A stretch of DNA of 64,000 bases from Jejuia rubra (GTDB taxonomy: Bacteria > Bacteroidota > Bacteroidia > Flavobacteriales > Flavobacteriaceae), in the NCBI RefSeq assembly GCF_042684665.1, contig NZ_JBHULY010000016.1, positions 1 through 64,000 of the forward strand, written 5' to 3'. The translations under genes and the position numbers were made by a program. Below the pieces are notes generated by a model, which did no database searches, was not told the origin of the DNA, and worked only from the letters and a program-made list of their open reading frames with translations. Positions 42,335 through 50,537 of the stretch are shown in pieces (position 1 is the stretch's first letter; every line of letters starts with the position of its first letter).

Positions 42335-42793
42335 ATGCAAAAATCGGTAAACATACAAAACAGAAAAGCCCGTTTCCAATACGAGATATTGGACAAATAC
42401 ACGGCTGGCATTGTGTTGACCGGTACCGAAATAAAATCCATCCGCAGTGGCAAGGCTTCCATTGCCGAGAGTTTTTGTGAGTTTAATGACCGCATGGAAT
42501 TGTTTGTGGTAAACATGACCATTGAGGAATATGCTTTTGGCACCCATTACAACCACAAGCCCAAGGCCACAAGAAAACTATTGCTCAATAAAAAGGAGCT
42601 TAAAAAATTACAGAAGGAGGTCCAAAATACAGGGCTGACCATTATTCCATTGCGCTTATTTATCAACGATAAGGGCTTTGCAAAATTGGACATTGCCCTT
42701 GCCAGAGGTAAAAAACTCTACGATAAACGCGAAACCATCAAAGACCGCGATAATAAAAGGAACTTAGATCGGATTAAGAAAATCTACAAATAA
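42335..42793 (+). CDS. smpB: SsrA-binding protein SmpB
   Basis: A 152-residue RNA-binding protein that works with tmRNA to rescue stalled ribosomes and tag incomplete proteins. Motifs: NIQNRKARFQYEILDKYTAGIVLTGTEIKSIR at the start, IEEYAFGTHYNHKPKATRKLLL in the middle, and a positively charged tail with ARGKKLYDKRETIKDRDNKRNLDRI that enters the ribosome. Length is normal. A tmRNA gene was not found in this window. Its leader is predicted to be absent. Confidence 0.97.
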   Translation: MQKSVNIQNRKARFQYEILDKYTAGIVLTGTEIKSIRSGKASIAESFCEFNDRMELFVVNMTIEEYAFGTHYNHKPKATRKLLLNKKELKKLQKEVQNTGLTIIPLRLFINDKGFAKLDIALARGKKLYDKRETIKDRDNKRNLDRIKKIYK

Positions 42794-42839
42794 TATCAAA
42801 TTCCAAAAGACAAAACCCGAACTTTAACTGAGTGCAGCT

Positions 42840-42970
42840 GTCATTCCTGCGAAAGCAGGAATCCACTAGGAATGGCTGTGGTGGATTCCGCATCAAGTGC
42901 GGAATGACAAATCAGAGTAAGAAGTTCTCTATACATCCCAACGAAACCTGTTGGGACACTCGAACTGACA
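42840..42970. repeat. Palindromic repeat cluster after smpB
   Basis: The first unit is bounded by GTCATTCC (42840-42847) and GGAATGAC (42901-42908), with CTGCGAAAGCAG and CGCATCAAGTGCG hairpins inside. It is followed by the hairpin TCCCAAC-N7-GTTGGGA (42936-42956) and a partial ACTCGAACTGACA arm (42958-42970). These are standard bacterial intergenic palindromes. Confidence 0.75.
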
Positions 42971-43044
42971 TTTTGGAATAATTTAAGAGGATATTAACCG
43001 TTATAGGGTTTCGATTTAGTAATTTGCTACCATAAATTTTTATA

Positions 43045-43602
43045 ATGAAAAAACTAGTCCTCCTACTTTGTTTGTGCGCATTCTCGCTACCTTCAACTTC
43101 ACAGAATATTTTTCAAAAAAAGAAGGAAGTCGAAGAAAAATTTAAGATTGACAGCTCCAAAGTTAAAACGCTAGACAAAACGATAAAAGGCCTATACAAA
43201 GTAATTTCAGGTGAAAAAGATGCAGAGCGGAATTGGAAGCAATTTAAGTTTTTGTTTTACCCGGGTGCCAAATTGATTCCCACAGGAAAAAACAGCGAAG
43301 ACATTTACAAAGCTAAATTTATGAGCCCCTCGGAGTATATCAAAAGCTCGGATAAGTGGCTAAAATTGAATGGCTTTATCGAGAAGGAAATCCACCGAAA
43401 GGTAAATGCTTATGGCAATATCGCACACGTATTTAGTACCTATGAGTGCTATCATAGCAAGGATGATGAAAAACCTTTTATGCGAGGCATTAACAGCATT
43501 CAATTATTGAATGATGGCAAACGCTGGTGGATTATGAATATTTATTGGTCTCAAGAAACGGAAGACAACCCTATTCCGAAGGCGTATTTACCCAGAAAAT
43601 GA
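43045..43602 (+). CDS. Secreted NTF2-like protein of unknown function
   Basis: A 185-residue exported protein with a signal peptide (hydrophobic residues 3-15, ending STSQ). The remainder has the helix-then-strands pattern of the NTF2/SnoaL-like fold: TLDKTIKGLYKVISGEKDAERNWKQFKFLFYPGAKLIP, then SPSEYIKSSDKWLKLNGFIEKEIHRKV, FSTYECYHSKD and GINSIQLLNDGKRWWIMNIYW. Such domains bind small hydrophobic ligands or act as enzymes; here no catalytic site is assigned. It is followed at eight bases by the pyridoxamine-oxidase-like gene. Confidence 0.75.
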   Translation: MKKLVLLLCLCAFSLPSTSQNIFQKKKEVEEKFKIDSSKVKTLDKTIKGLYKVISGEKDAERNWKQFKFLFYPGAKLIPTGKNSEDIYKAKFMSPSEYIKSSDKWLKLNGFIEKEIHRKVNAYGNIAHVFSTYECYHSKDDEKPFMRGINSIQLLNDGKRWWIMNIYWSQETEDNPIPKAYLPRK

Positions 43603-43609
43603 TAAAGCT

Positions 43610-44158
43610 ATGGCGAAATTTTTTGATGAAATTACCCCTGAATTAAAAGAGTTTATAGAGGCCCAAAAGATATTTTTTGTGGCCACGGCTGCGGCCGATG
43701 GCAGAATCAATCTATCACCAAAAGGCTTGGCCGACACCTTTAAAGTAATGGATAATAAAAGTGTGCTTTGGTTGAATTTAACTGGAAGTGGCAATGAAAC
43801 AGCAGCGCACTTATTGGAAAACAATCGGATGACCGTAATGTTTTGCTCCTTTGAAGGCAAGCCATTGATTTTAAGATTATACGGAACCGCTAAAGTTTAT
43901 CACGAACGTGATACTGAATTTCAAGAAAACAAACATCTATTTCCAAAAATTCCGGGAACGAGACAGATTGTAGATATGACTATCGACAGTGTGCAAACTT
44001 CCTGTGGCTATGCCGTTCCTTTTATGGATTTTAAGGAAGAACGCAAACAACTCAACTCTTGGGCAGAAAAACAAGGCAGGGAACGCATTGAAAATTATTG
44101 GAAGGAAAAGAATACGAAGAGCATTGATGGGCTGGAAACGAAGATTCTGGGAGATTAA
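43610..44158 (+). CDS. Pyridoxamine 5'-phosphate oxidase family protein
   Basis: A 182-residue cytoplasmic protein with the FMN-binding split-barrel pattern: EFIEAQKIFFVATAAADGRINLSPKG at the start, LWLNLTGSGNETAAHLLENNRMTVMFCSFEGKPLILRLYGTAKV, then a C-terminal helix with WAEKQGRERIENYW. This subgroup (starting MAKFFDEITPEL) is common in Bacteroidota and probably binds FMN or F420-like flavins; the substrate is unknown. It is probably co-transcribed with the preceding gene. Confidence 0.87.
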   Translation: MAKFFDEITPELKEFIEAQKIFFVATAAADGRINLSPKGLADTFKVMDNKSVLWLNLTGSGNETAAHLLENNRMTVMFCSFEGKPLILRLYGTAKVYHERDTEFQENKHLFPKIPGTRQIVDMTIDSVQTSCGYAVPFMDFKEERKQLNSWAEKQGRERIENYWKEKNTKSIDGLETKILGD

Positions 44159-44176
44159 AATACAAGTCATCCCGAA

Positions 44177-44204
44177 CAGCTAACAGCTAACAGCTAACAG
44201 CTAA
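44177..44204. repeat. Tandem heptamer CAGCTAA, four copies
   Basis: CAGCTAA is repeated exactly four times in the gap between the convergent oxidase-like and pcm genes. It contains no stop or start of either gene. Such short tandem repeats can vary in copy number. Confidence 0.85.
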
Positions 44205-44209
44205 CAAAA

Positions 44210-44854
44210 CTAATTCCTATCCTCCAACAAAGGCACAAAACGAAACTCTCCAAACTCGTGCTTTTCAAATTCCTTTGGGCCTTTTCGGATAAATAGGGTC
44301 ATCACCTGCACATCATCACCCACCGGAATAACCAAACGCCCGCCATCTTCTTTAAGCTGACTTAACAACGGTTTTGGTACAAAAGGTGCTCCGGCGGTCA
44401 CAATAATGCTATCAAAAGGTGCTTCTTCGGGCAGTCCTTTATAACCGTCACCGAAAATGAGTTTTTTAGCCCGATAGCCTATTTTGGGCAAAAACTTGCT
44501 CGTTTTTTTAAACAATTCCTGCTGGCGTTCAATACTGTAAACCTTTGCACCCAATTTGCACAGTACGGCAGTTTGGTACCCACTTCCCGTACCAATTTCC
44601 AACACTTTATCCCCCGGCGAAACTTTTAACAGCTCCGTTTGAAAAGCCACGGTATAGGGTTGCGAAATGGTCTGGTCTGCAGCAATCGGAAAGGCTTTGT
44701 CCTGATAGGCATGATCCAAAAATCCAGAGTCCATAAACAAATGTCTTGGAATATCGCCAATGGCTTTTAGCACCTTTTCATCCGTTATACCTTTGGCGGC
44801 TATGGTGTTAACCAATTGTTGTCTTAGTCCTTGATGTTTAAAAGTATCTTTCAC
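44210..44854 (-). CDS. pcm: Protein-L-isoaspartate O-methyltransferase
   Basis: A 214-residue cytoplasmic methyltransferase that repairs isoaspartyl damage in aged proteins using S-adenosylmethionine. Motifs: HLFMDSGFLDHAYQDKAFPI, QTISQPYTVAFQTELL (substrate-binding), the SAM motif VLEIGTGSGYQTAVLCKLG, VYSIERQQELF, and IIVTAGAPFVPKPLLSQLKEDGGRLVIPVG. Length and motifs are typical. It stands alone, convergent with the upstream oxidase-like gene. Confidence 0.95.
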   Translation of the reverse strand: MKDTFKHQGLRQQLVNTIAAKGITDEKVLKAIGDIPRHLFMDSGFLDHAYQDKAFPIAADQTISQPYTVAFQTELLKVSPGDKVLEIGTGSGYQTAVLCKLGAKVYSIERQQELFKKTSKFLPKIGYRAKKLIFGDGYKGLPEEAPFDSIIVTAGAPFVPKPLLSQLKEDGGRLVIPVGDDVQVMTLFIRKGPKEFEKHEFGEFRFVPLLEDRN

Positions 44855-45199
44855 TAGTTTCGGGAGGTTATTTATGCCAAAAATAAAAGAATTTCTTCAA
44901 AAGAACTACCGAATTGAGCGCTTAAAAATGCAATACTTCAGTCCAAAATTTTTAAGGAAACGAAATTCTTTTAATCAGATTCCCGATGTTTCGGGAATGA
45001 CAATTTCAACGGAAACCTCCACACTAATGTCGAGGAGTTCTTCTTTGAAATACTCAAACATTTTTAAGCTAAAAACAATTTTTTCGGAATTTAAATTTAG
45101 TATCTTTAAGCGATGAAATCATGGCGTATTTTTCTTGAATTTTCGTCGATTTTTACATTAATATTTTAATAATCATACCTTCGATTTAAATATAAAACT
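44855..45199. other. Intergenic stretch upstream of the Gfo/Idh/MocA gene
   Basis: A 345-bp gap. It holds a perfect hairpin TTCCCGA-TGTT-TCGGGAA (44980-44997) followed by ATGACA, the arm of a flavobacterial repeat. A small open frame (45113-45169, 18 residues, MKSWRIFLEF and onward) starts four bases after TATCTTTA, a possible -7 box; its status is uncertain. An 80-codon frame at 44874-45116 has no support as a gene. Confidence 0.4.
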
Positions 45200-46159
45200 A
45201 TGCTAAAAGCTGGTGTTTTAGGTGCAGGTCACCTTGGAAAAATTCATCTGAGACTGCTCAATCAATCTGAAAAATATGAATTGGTCGGGTTTTACGACCC
45301 GGATGCCTCCAATGCGAAAAAAGTAGCGGACGAATTCGGTTATAAACCTTTTGATTCTATTGAAGATTTAATAGATGCCGTGGATGTTGTGGATATTGTG
45401 ACCCCCACCTTGTCGCACCACGAATGTGCTATAAAAGCCATCACCAAAGGAAAGCATATTTTCATTGAAAAGCCGATTACAAATACACTGGCCGAGGCCG
45501 AGGATATTAGAGCTTTGGTAGCCCTTCACAAGGTAAAAGGCCAAGTGGGCCATGTGGAGCGTTTTAACCCAGCCTTCATTGCCGTGAAAGATGATATCAA
45601 ATCGCCCATGTTTATTGAGACGCATCGCTTGGCGGAATTTAATCCAAGGGGTACGGATGTACCGGTTGTTTTAGATTTGATGATTCACGATATCGATGTT
45701 ATCCTGAGCGTGGTAAAATCAGAGGTGAAACATATTTCAGCAAGTGGCGTGGCAGTTATCAGCGATACGCCGGACATCGCCAATGCCCGTATCGAGTTTA
45801 AAAATGGATGTGTTGCCAATCTAACGGCCAGTAGAATATCTTTAAAGAAAATGCGTAAAGCACGATTTTTCCAAAAGGATGCCTATATCTCTGTGGATTT
45901 TCTGACCAAAAAATGCGAGGTAGTTAAAATGAAGGATGCCCCAGAAAATCCTGGGGATTTCGATATGATTCTACAAAATGCTGAAGGGGTAAGGAAGCAA
46001 ATCTATTTTGATAATCCTAAAATACCCGACAACAATTCCATTTTGGACGAACTGGAAACCTTTGCGGATGCTATCAACAATGACAACACCCCAGTGGTGA
46101 CCTTGCATGATGGTACGGAAGCCCTTCGTGTGGCCAATATGATTATTAATCAGTTTTAG
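45200..46159 (+). CDS. Gfo/Idh/MocA-family oxidoreductase
   Basis: A 319-residue cytoplasmic NAD(P)-dependent oxidoreductase. The N-terminal Rossmann fold has GAGHLGKIHLRLL (about 7-19), and VDIVTPTLSHHECA and HIFIEKPIT contain the EKP motif that positions the nicotinamide. The C-terminal domain has HDIDVILSVV with the conserved aspartate/histidine region. Possible substrates are sugars or cyclitols; none can be assigned. Its termination may involve a GGGGAGG-type palindrome at about 46161-46190. Confidence 0.9.
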   Translation: MLKAGVLGAGHLGKIHLRLLNQSEKYELVGFYDPDASNAKKVADEFGYKPFDSIEDLIDAVDVVDIVTPTLSHHECAIKAITKGKHIFIEKPITNTLAEAEDIRALVALHKVKGQVGHVERFNPAFIAVKDDIKSPMFIETHRLAEFNPRGTDVPVVLDLMIHDIDVILSVVKSEVKHISASGVAVISDTPDIANARIEFKNGCVANLTASRISLKKMRKARFFQKDAYISVDFLTKKCEVVKMKDAPENPGDFDMILQNAEGVRKQIYFDNPKIPDNNSILDELETFADAINNDNTPVVTLHDGTEALRVANMIINQF

Positions 46160-46263
46160 GCCCCTCCCAGCCTCTCCAAAGGGGAGGAATTTTACTCTTG
46201 CCCTTTAAATGTTATGGATTAAATGCATTGGAACCATTACTTTGAGTAATTAAACATTAAAAT

Positions 46264-47160
46264 ATGAAAAACGTTGCCGTAATTGGAGCTGGAACCATGG
46301 GAAATGGTATTGCTCATACTTTTGCCCAAAACGGATTTAAAGTTCAATTAATAGATATCAATAAAGAGGCCCTAAAAAAAGGCTTGCAAACCATTGCAAA
46401 CAATTTGGACCGCATGGTGGCCAAAGAAAAAATCACGGTTCAACAAAAGCAGGATACGCTGGATAATGTTGCACCTTTTACTAATATTGAAAAAGGAGTT
46501 GATAATGCTACCTTGGTGATTGAGGCGGCCACTGAAAACTTGGATTTAAAACTGAAGATTTTCAAGAAATTGGACGAGGCTTGTTCCGGAACAACAATTC
46601 TTGCAACCAATACGTCCTCTATTTCGATTACCCAAATTGCGTCGGTGACTTCAAAACCAGAACGCGTTATTGGCATGCATTTTATGAATCCAGTGCCGAT
46701 TATGCCTCTAGTCGAAATCATCAATGGCTATAATACCAACAAAGAGGTAACGAAAACCATAATGGATTTGTCTAAAACCTTGGGTAAAGTTCCTGTTGAA
46801 GTGAACGATTATCCTGGATTTGTGGCCAATCGTATTTTAATGCCAATGCTTAACGAGTCCATTGAAACGCTTTATAACGGAGTTGCCGGCGTAGAAGAAA
46901 TTGATAACGTTATGAAACTAGGCATGGCACACCCAATGGGGCCTTTGCAATTGGCTGATTTTATAGGTTTGGATGTCTGTTTGTCTATCTTGAATGTGAT
47001 GTACGAGGGATTTAAAAACCCTAAATATGCGCCCTGTCCTCTTTTGGTAAATATGGTTCGTGCTGGTAAACTGGGAGTAAAATCAGGTGAAGGATTTTAT
47101 GATTATTCGGAAAGCAAAAAGGCCCAGAAAGTGTCTAAACAATTTGCAGGAGGCAACTAG
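46264..47160 (+). CDS. 3-hydroxyacyl-CoA (3-hydroxybutyryl-CoA) dehydrogenase
   Basis: A 298-residue cytoplasmic enzyme that interconverts 3-hydroxyacyl-CoA and 3-ketoacyl-CoA with NAD(P)+. Motifs: GAGTMGNGIAHTFAQNGFKV (NAD-binding, about 7-26), IEAATENLDLKLKIFKKLDE, ILATNTSSISITQIA, and GMHFMNPVPIMPLVEII with the catalytic histidine, then PGFVANRILMPMLNE. It is complete and single-domain, like PaaH/Hbd. Roles may be beta-oxidation, butyrate or phenylacetate metabolism. It is followed by the DUF1015 gene after 38 bases. Confidence 0.94.
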   Translation: MKNVAVIGAGTMGNGIAHTFAQNGFKVQLIDINKEALKKGLQTIANNLDRMVAKEKITVQQKQDTLDNVAPFTNIEKGVDNATLVIEAATENLDLKLKIFKKLDEACSGTTILATNTSSISITQIASVTSKPERVIGMHFMNPVPIMPLVEIINGYNTNKEVTKTIMDLSKTLGKVPVEVNDYPGFVANRILMPMLNESIETLYNGVAGVEEIDNVMKLGMAHPMGPLQLADFIGLDVCLSILNVMYEGFKNPKYAPCPLLVNMVRAGKLGVKSGEGFYDYSESKKAQKVSKQFAGGN

Positions 47161-47198
47161 CAATTACAGCAAGCAGTCTCACTGAACACTGAACAACA

Positions 47199-48437
47199 AT
47201 GGCAAAAATACTCCCCTTTAGAGCAGTACGCCCTACAAGAGACAAAGTAGGGTTGGTGGCCTCGCGCTCCTATCAAAGCTACACCCAGCCAGAGCTTGAA
47301 GCCCGATTGGATTATAACCCTTTTTCGTTTTTGCATGTCATCAATCCTGGTTACAGATACCAGCAAGACATTAAAGGCGTGGAACGCTATGCTTTGGTTA
47401 GAAACCGATATCTAGAGTTTAAGGAAGATGGCATCTTTATGCAGGACGACCAGCCGTGTTTTTATATTTATAAAATAGTCAATAGAAATGGCGACACATT
47501 TTGTGGTATTGTAGCTGGCGCGAGTGCCGAAGATTATAAAAACGATGTGATAAAAAAGCACGAAGACACCATCGCCTATCGGGAAGAAATTTTTAAAGAT
47601 TATTTAAAAACGGTCGGATTTAACGCGGAACCTGTTTTGTTGACGTATCCAGATAATGCTGAAATCACCAAAATCATTACCGAGGTGGAGAAAGAGCGGG
47701 CAGAATTTGAATTCACCACACATTTTAGGGATACCCACTATATGTGGCTTTTGAATAGCACCAAGCATATAGAAACCATCATAGGAATATTTCAGGATAT
47801 TGGTACCATTTATATTGCTGATGGCCATCACCGTTCAGCATCTTCAAACTTACTAGCTGAGCAACTTAAATCAGAAAACGAAGCGCATACGGGAAATGAA
47901 GCTTACAACAACTTTATGGTGTATTTGATTCCTGAAACAGAACTTAAAATTTATGAATTTAATCGTCTGGTAAAAGATTTGAATGGGTTTTCCAAAGAGC
48001 GTTTTTTAATTAAACTGGACGCCATGTTCCGTATTGAAAACCGAGGAGCCCAACTATACAAACCCAACAAAAAGCATCATTTCAGTATGTATTTGGATGG
48101 TGAGTTTTATTCGCTTTATCTTAGAAAAGGTAATTATAAAATCAATTCGTCCTTGGATGCCTTGGACACCCAAATTCTCTATAAAACGATTTTGGAACCG
48201 ATTATAGGGATTTCGGATTTGCGCAACGACAAGCGAATATCCTACTCCCATGGGCAAAATGATTTGGTGACCATAAAACAAAAGATAGATAGTGGTGAAT
48301 TTGCTGTGGGCTTCGGTTTAGTTCCGATAACAGTTTCAGAATTGAAGGCCATTGCCGATGAGGGCCTCACAATGCCACCTAAAAGCACCTATATTGAACC
48401 CAAATTGAGAAGTGGTGTCACTATTTATGAATTTTAA
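47199..48437 (+). CDS. DUF1015 domain-containing protein
   Basis: A 412-residue protein matching DUF1015, beginning MAKILPFRAVRPTRD, with NPFSFLHVINPG, DDQPCFYIYKI, VIKKHEDTIAYRE, a central IADGHHRSASS motif (near 210), and NFMVYLIPETELKIYEFNRLVKDL. This family includes ADP-dependent serine kinases (SerK-like) in archaea and related bacteria; the GHHR motif and overall length fit, so a kinase or phosphotransfer role is possible but unproven. It is cytoplasmic and followed eight bases later by the YggS gene, suggesting an operon. Confidence 0.87.
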   Translation: MAKILPFRAVRPTRDKVGLVASRSYQSYTQPELEARLDYNPFSFLHVINPGYRYQQDIKGVERYALVRNRYLEFKEDGIFMQDDQPCFYIYKIVNRNGDTFCGIVAGASAEDYKNDVIKKHEDTIAYREEIFKDYLKTVGFNAEPVLLTYPDNAEITKIITEVEKERAEFEFTTHFRDTHYMWLLNSTKHIETIIGIFQDIGTIYIADGHHRSASSNLLAEQLKSENEAHTGNEAYNNFMVYLIPETELKIYEFNRLVKDLNGFSKERFLIKLDAMFRIENRGAQLYKPNKKHHFSMYLDGEFYSLYLRKGNYKINSSLDALDTQILYKTILEPIIGISDLRNDKRISYSHGQNDLVTIKQKIDSGEFAVGFGLVPITVSELKAIADEGLTMPPKSTYIEPKLRSGVTIYEF

Positions 48438-48445
48438 AAAAAGAA

Positions 48446-49114
48446 ATGAGTATAAAAACAAATCTTGATAGCATATCTTCAAAACTTCCATCGCACGTTA
48501 CTTTGGTAGCCGTTTCCAAAACTAAACCTGTCGAGACCATTATGGAAGCCTATGATGCTGGACATAAAATCTTTGGTGAAAATAAGGTGCAGGAAATGGT
48601 TGAAAAATACGAGCAAATGCCTAAAGATATTGATTGGCATATGATTGGACATTTGCAACGGAATAAAGTAAAATATATGGCCAGCTTTGTGCGTTTAATC
48701 CATGGCGTTGATAATTTTAAATTGTTGAAAGAAATCAATAAGCAGGCAAAAAAACACGATCGAGTAATTGATTGTTTGTTTCAAATCAAGATTGCAGAAG
48801 AGGATTCAAAATTTGGTATGTCAGCCAAGGATGCCAAAGCAATTATTGCTTCTGATGCGTTTTCAGAACTAGAAAACATAAGAATAACAGGCGTAATGGG
48901 CATGGCAACTTTTACGAATGATGAGACTCAAATCAAACAGGAATTCAATGTTTTAAAACAAACTTTTGAGGACCTAAAGCGGCTAGAAACCAGAAATTTC
49001 AAACCTGAAACCATTAGTATGGGTATGAGCGGGGATTACCAATTAGCCATTGCATGTGGTAGCACAATGATTCGGGTTGGAAGTAGTATATTTGGGGCGA
49101 GGAATTATCAGTAG
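48446..49114 (+). CDS. YggS-family PLP-binding protein
   Basis: A 222-residue cytoplasmic protein of the fold-III PLP family, whose members keep pyridoxal-phosphate levels balanced. Motifs: VTLVAVSKTKPVETIMEAYDAGHKIFGENKVQEM with the PLP-binding lysine in SKTK, WHMIGHLQRNKVKYM, and late GMSGDYQLAIACGSTMIRVGSSIFGAR, the characteristic phosphate-binding end. Length and sequence are typical. It is probably co-transcribed with the preceding DUF1015 gene. Confidence 0.95.
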   Translation: MSIKTNLDSISSKLPSHVTLVAVSKTKPVETIMEAYDAGHKIFGENKVQEMVEKYEQMPKDIDWHMIGHLQRNKVKYMASFVRLIHGVDNFKLLKEINKQAKKHDRVIDCLFQIKIAEEDSKFGMSAKDAKAIIASDAFSELENIRITGVMGMATFTNDETQIKQEFNVLKQTFEDLKRLETRNFKPETISMGMSGDYQLAIACGSTMIRVGSSIFGARNYQ

Positions 49115-49134
49115 GCAGTCGCAGTGTTCAGTTT

Positions 49135-49170
49135 ACAGCTTAACACCTTAACAACAAACAGCTTAACACC
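49135..49170. repeat. 13-bp direct repeat abutting the exonuclease start
   Basis: ACAGCTTAACACC occurs at 49135-49147 and again at 49158-49170, a 23-bp period. The second copy ends immediately before the ATT that appears to start the exonuclease gene. A duplication here may explain the loss of a usual start codon. Confidence 0.75.
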
Positions 49171-50532
49171 ATTTACGCAATATTAGACATAGAAACCACT
49201 GGAGGCAAGTATAATGAGGAGGGCATAACCGAAATTGCCATCTACAAATATGACGGCCATCAGGTGGTGGATCAATTTATCAGCCTTATCAATCCTGAAA
49301 GGGAAATTCAACCGTTTGTAGTGAATCTTACAGGCATCAATAGCAGTATGTTGCGCAATGCTCCAAAGTTTTATGAGGTAGCAAAACGCATCGTAGAAAT
49401 TACGTCAGACTGCATCTTAGTGGCGCATAATGCCCAATTCGATTATAGAATTCTCCGTACTGAATTTAGCCGATTGGGGTTTGAGTATGAGCGAAAATCC
49501 CTTTGTACCGTGCAACTGGCGAAACATTTAATTCCAGGGCAACCTTCTTATAGTTTAGGCAAATTGGTGCGTTCCCTCGGGATCCCCGTCGCAGACCGAC
49601 ATCGTGCATCCGGCGATGCCCAGGCTACTGTTAAACTATTCAAAATGCTTCTGGATAAGGACACAAAAAAAAATATTGTCCAAAACAGTGTCAGCCTTAA
49701 TCCAAAACGTCAATTGGAACCAAAGCATATTGATATTATTGCTGAACTACCAACCATAACGGGAGTATACTACATCCACAAGGAAGACGGCGAAATTATC
49801 TATATCGGCAAGAGCAAGAATATCAAAAACCGTATCAACCAGCATTTTACAAGTACGAGTCCAAAATCCAAAAAACTTCAAGCTCTGGTAACGGCTGTAA
49901 CGTATGAAGCAACAGGAAGTGAATTGGTGGCTCTTCTTAAGGAAAGCGAGGAAATCAAGAAAAATAAACCGATTTTAAACAGGGCACTAAGGCGCACGAG
50001 TTTCACCCATGGTTTGTTCAGCTACACAGATAATAATAATTACATTAATTTAAAGATTGAAGTGGTAAACGGCAAAAGCAAACCAATTACTACCTTTAGT
50101 AATAGGCAAAGTGGCAAAAGCTTTATGACTCGAGCCTTGGAGGATTATAACTTATGCCAGAAACTTATTGGACTTTACAATAGCCAATCAAGTTGTTTTA
50201 ATTACGAAATAAAAGCCTGTGAAGGTGCTTGTTTGGGTATAGAGCCTCCCGATGATTACAACAAACGTGTGCTTTCCTTAATAGAGAAAAGCAGTTATGA
50301 CAATAAAAATGTGGTACTTATTGACAAGGGGCGCGATATTGACGAGCGCAGTGCTATATTAATTAAAGACGGCGTATTCCAAGGTCTAGGCTTCTTCAAT
50401 TTAAACTATCAAATTAATAACCTTGAGATTCTCGAATCCATCATTACCCCCATGCAAAACAATCGGGATACCCAACACATTATCCAAAGTTACTTAAGGC
50501 GCAATAAAAAAATAAAACAATTAATTTTTTGA
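49171..50532 (+). CDS. DEDD-type exonuclease fused to GIY-YIG nuclease domain
   Basis: A 453-residue protein combining a DnaQ-like exonuclease with a UvrC-like GIY-YIG domain. The frame from ATT at 49171 supplies YAILDIETTGG with the catalytic D6 and E8; later ExoII- and ExoIII-type residues are HNAQFDYRIL and DRHRASGDAQAT. The GIY-YIG domain (about 198-280) has GVYYIH and IIYIGKSKNIKNRINQHF. No ATG, GTG or TTG precedes the exonuclease motif in frame (stop at 49141), and starting at the GTG at 49264 would delete the catalytic D-x-E. It probably processes DNA ends in repair. Confidence 0.85.
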   Translation: MYAILDIETTGGKYNEEGITEIAIYKYDGHQVVDQFISLINPEREIQPFVVNLTGINSSMLRNAPKFYEVAKRIVEITSDCILVAHNAQFDYRILRTEFSRLGFEYERKSLCTVQLAKHLIPGQPSYSLGKLVRSLGIPVADRHRASGDAQATVKLFKMLLDKDTKKNIVQNSVSLNPKRQLEPKHIDIIAELPTITGVYYIHKEDGEIIYIGKSKNIKNRINQHFTSTSPKSKKLQALVTAVTYEATGSELVALLKESEEIKKNKPILNRALRRTSFTHGLFSYTDNNNYINLKIEVVNGKSKPITTFSNRQSGKSFMTRALEDYNLCQKLIGLYNSQSSCFNYEIKACEGACLGIEPPDDYNKRVLSLIEKSSYDNKNVVLIDKGRDIDERSAILIKDGVFQGLGFFNLNYQINNLEILESIITPMQNNRDTQHIIQSYLRRNKKIKQLIF

Positions 50533-50537
50533 CAAAA

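Noticed and set aside
44874..45116. 80-codon frame upstream of the Gfo/Idh/MocA gene
   Set aside because: It crosses a repeat hairpin and has no family resemblance.
49264..50532. GTG at 49264 as the exonuclease start
   Set aside because: It would remove the catalytic DIETTG motif, which is present upstream in the same frame.
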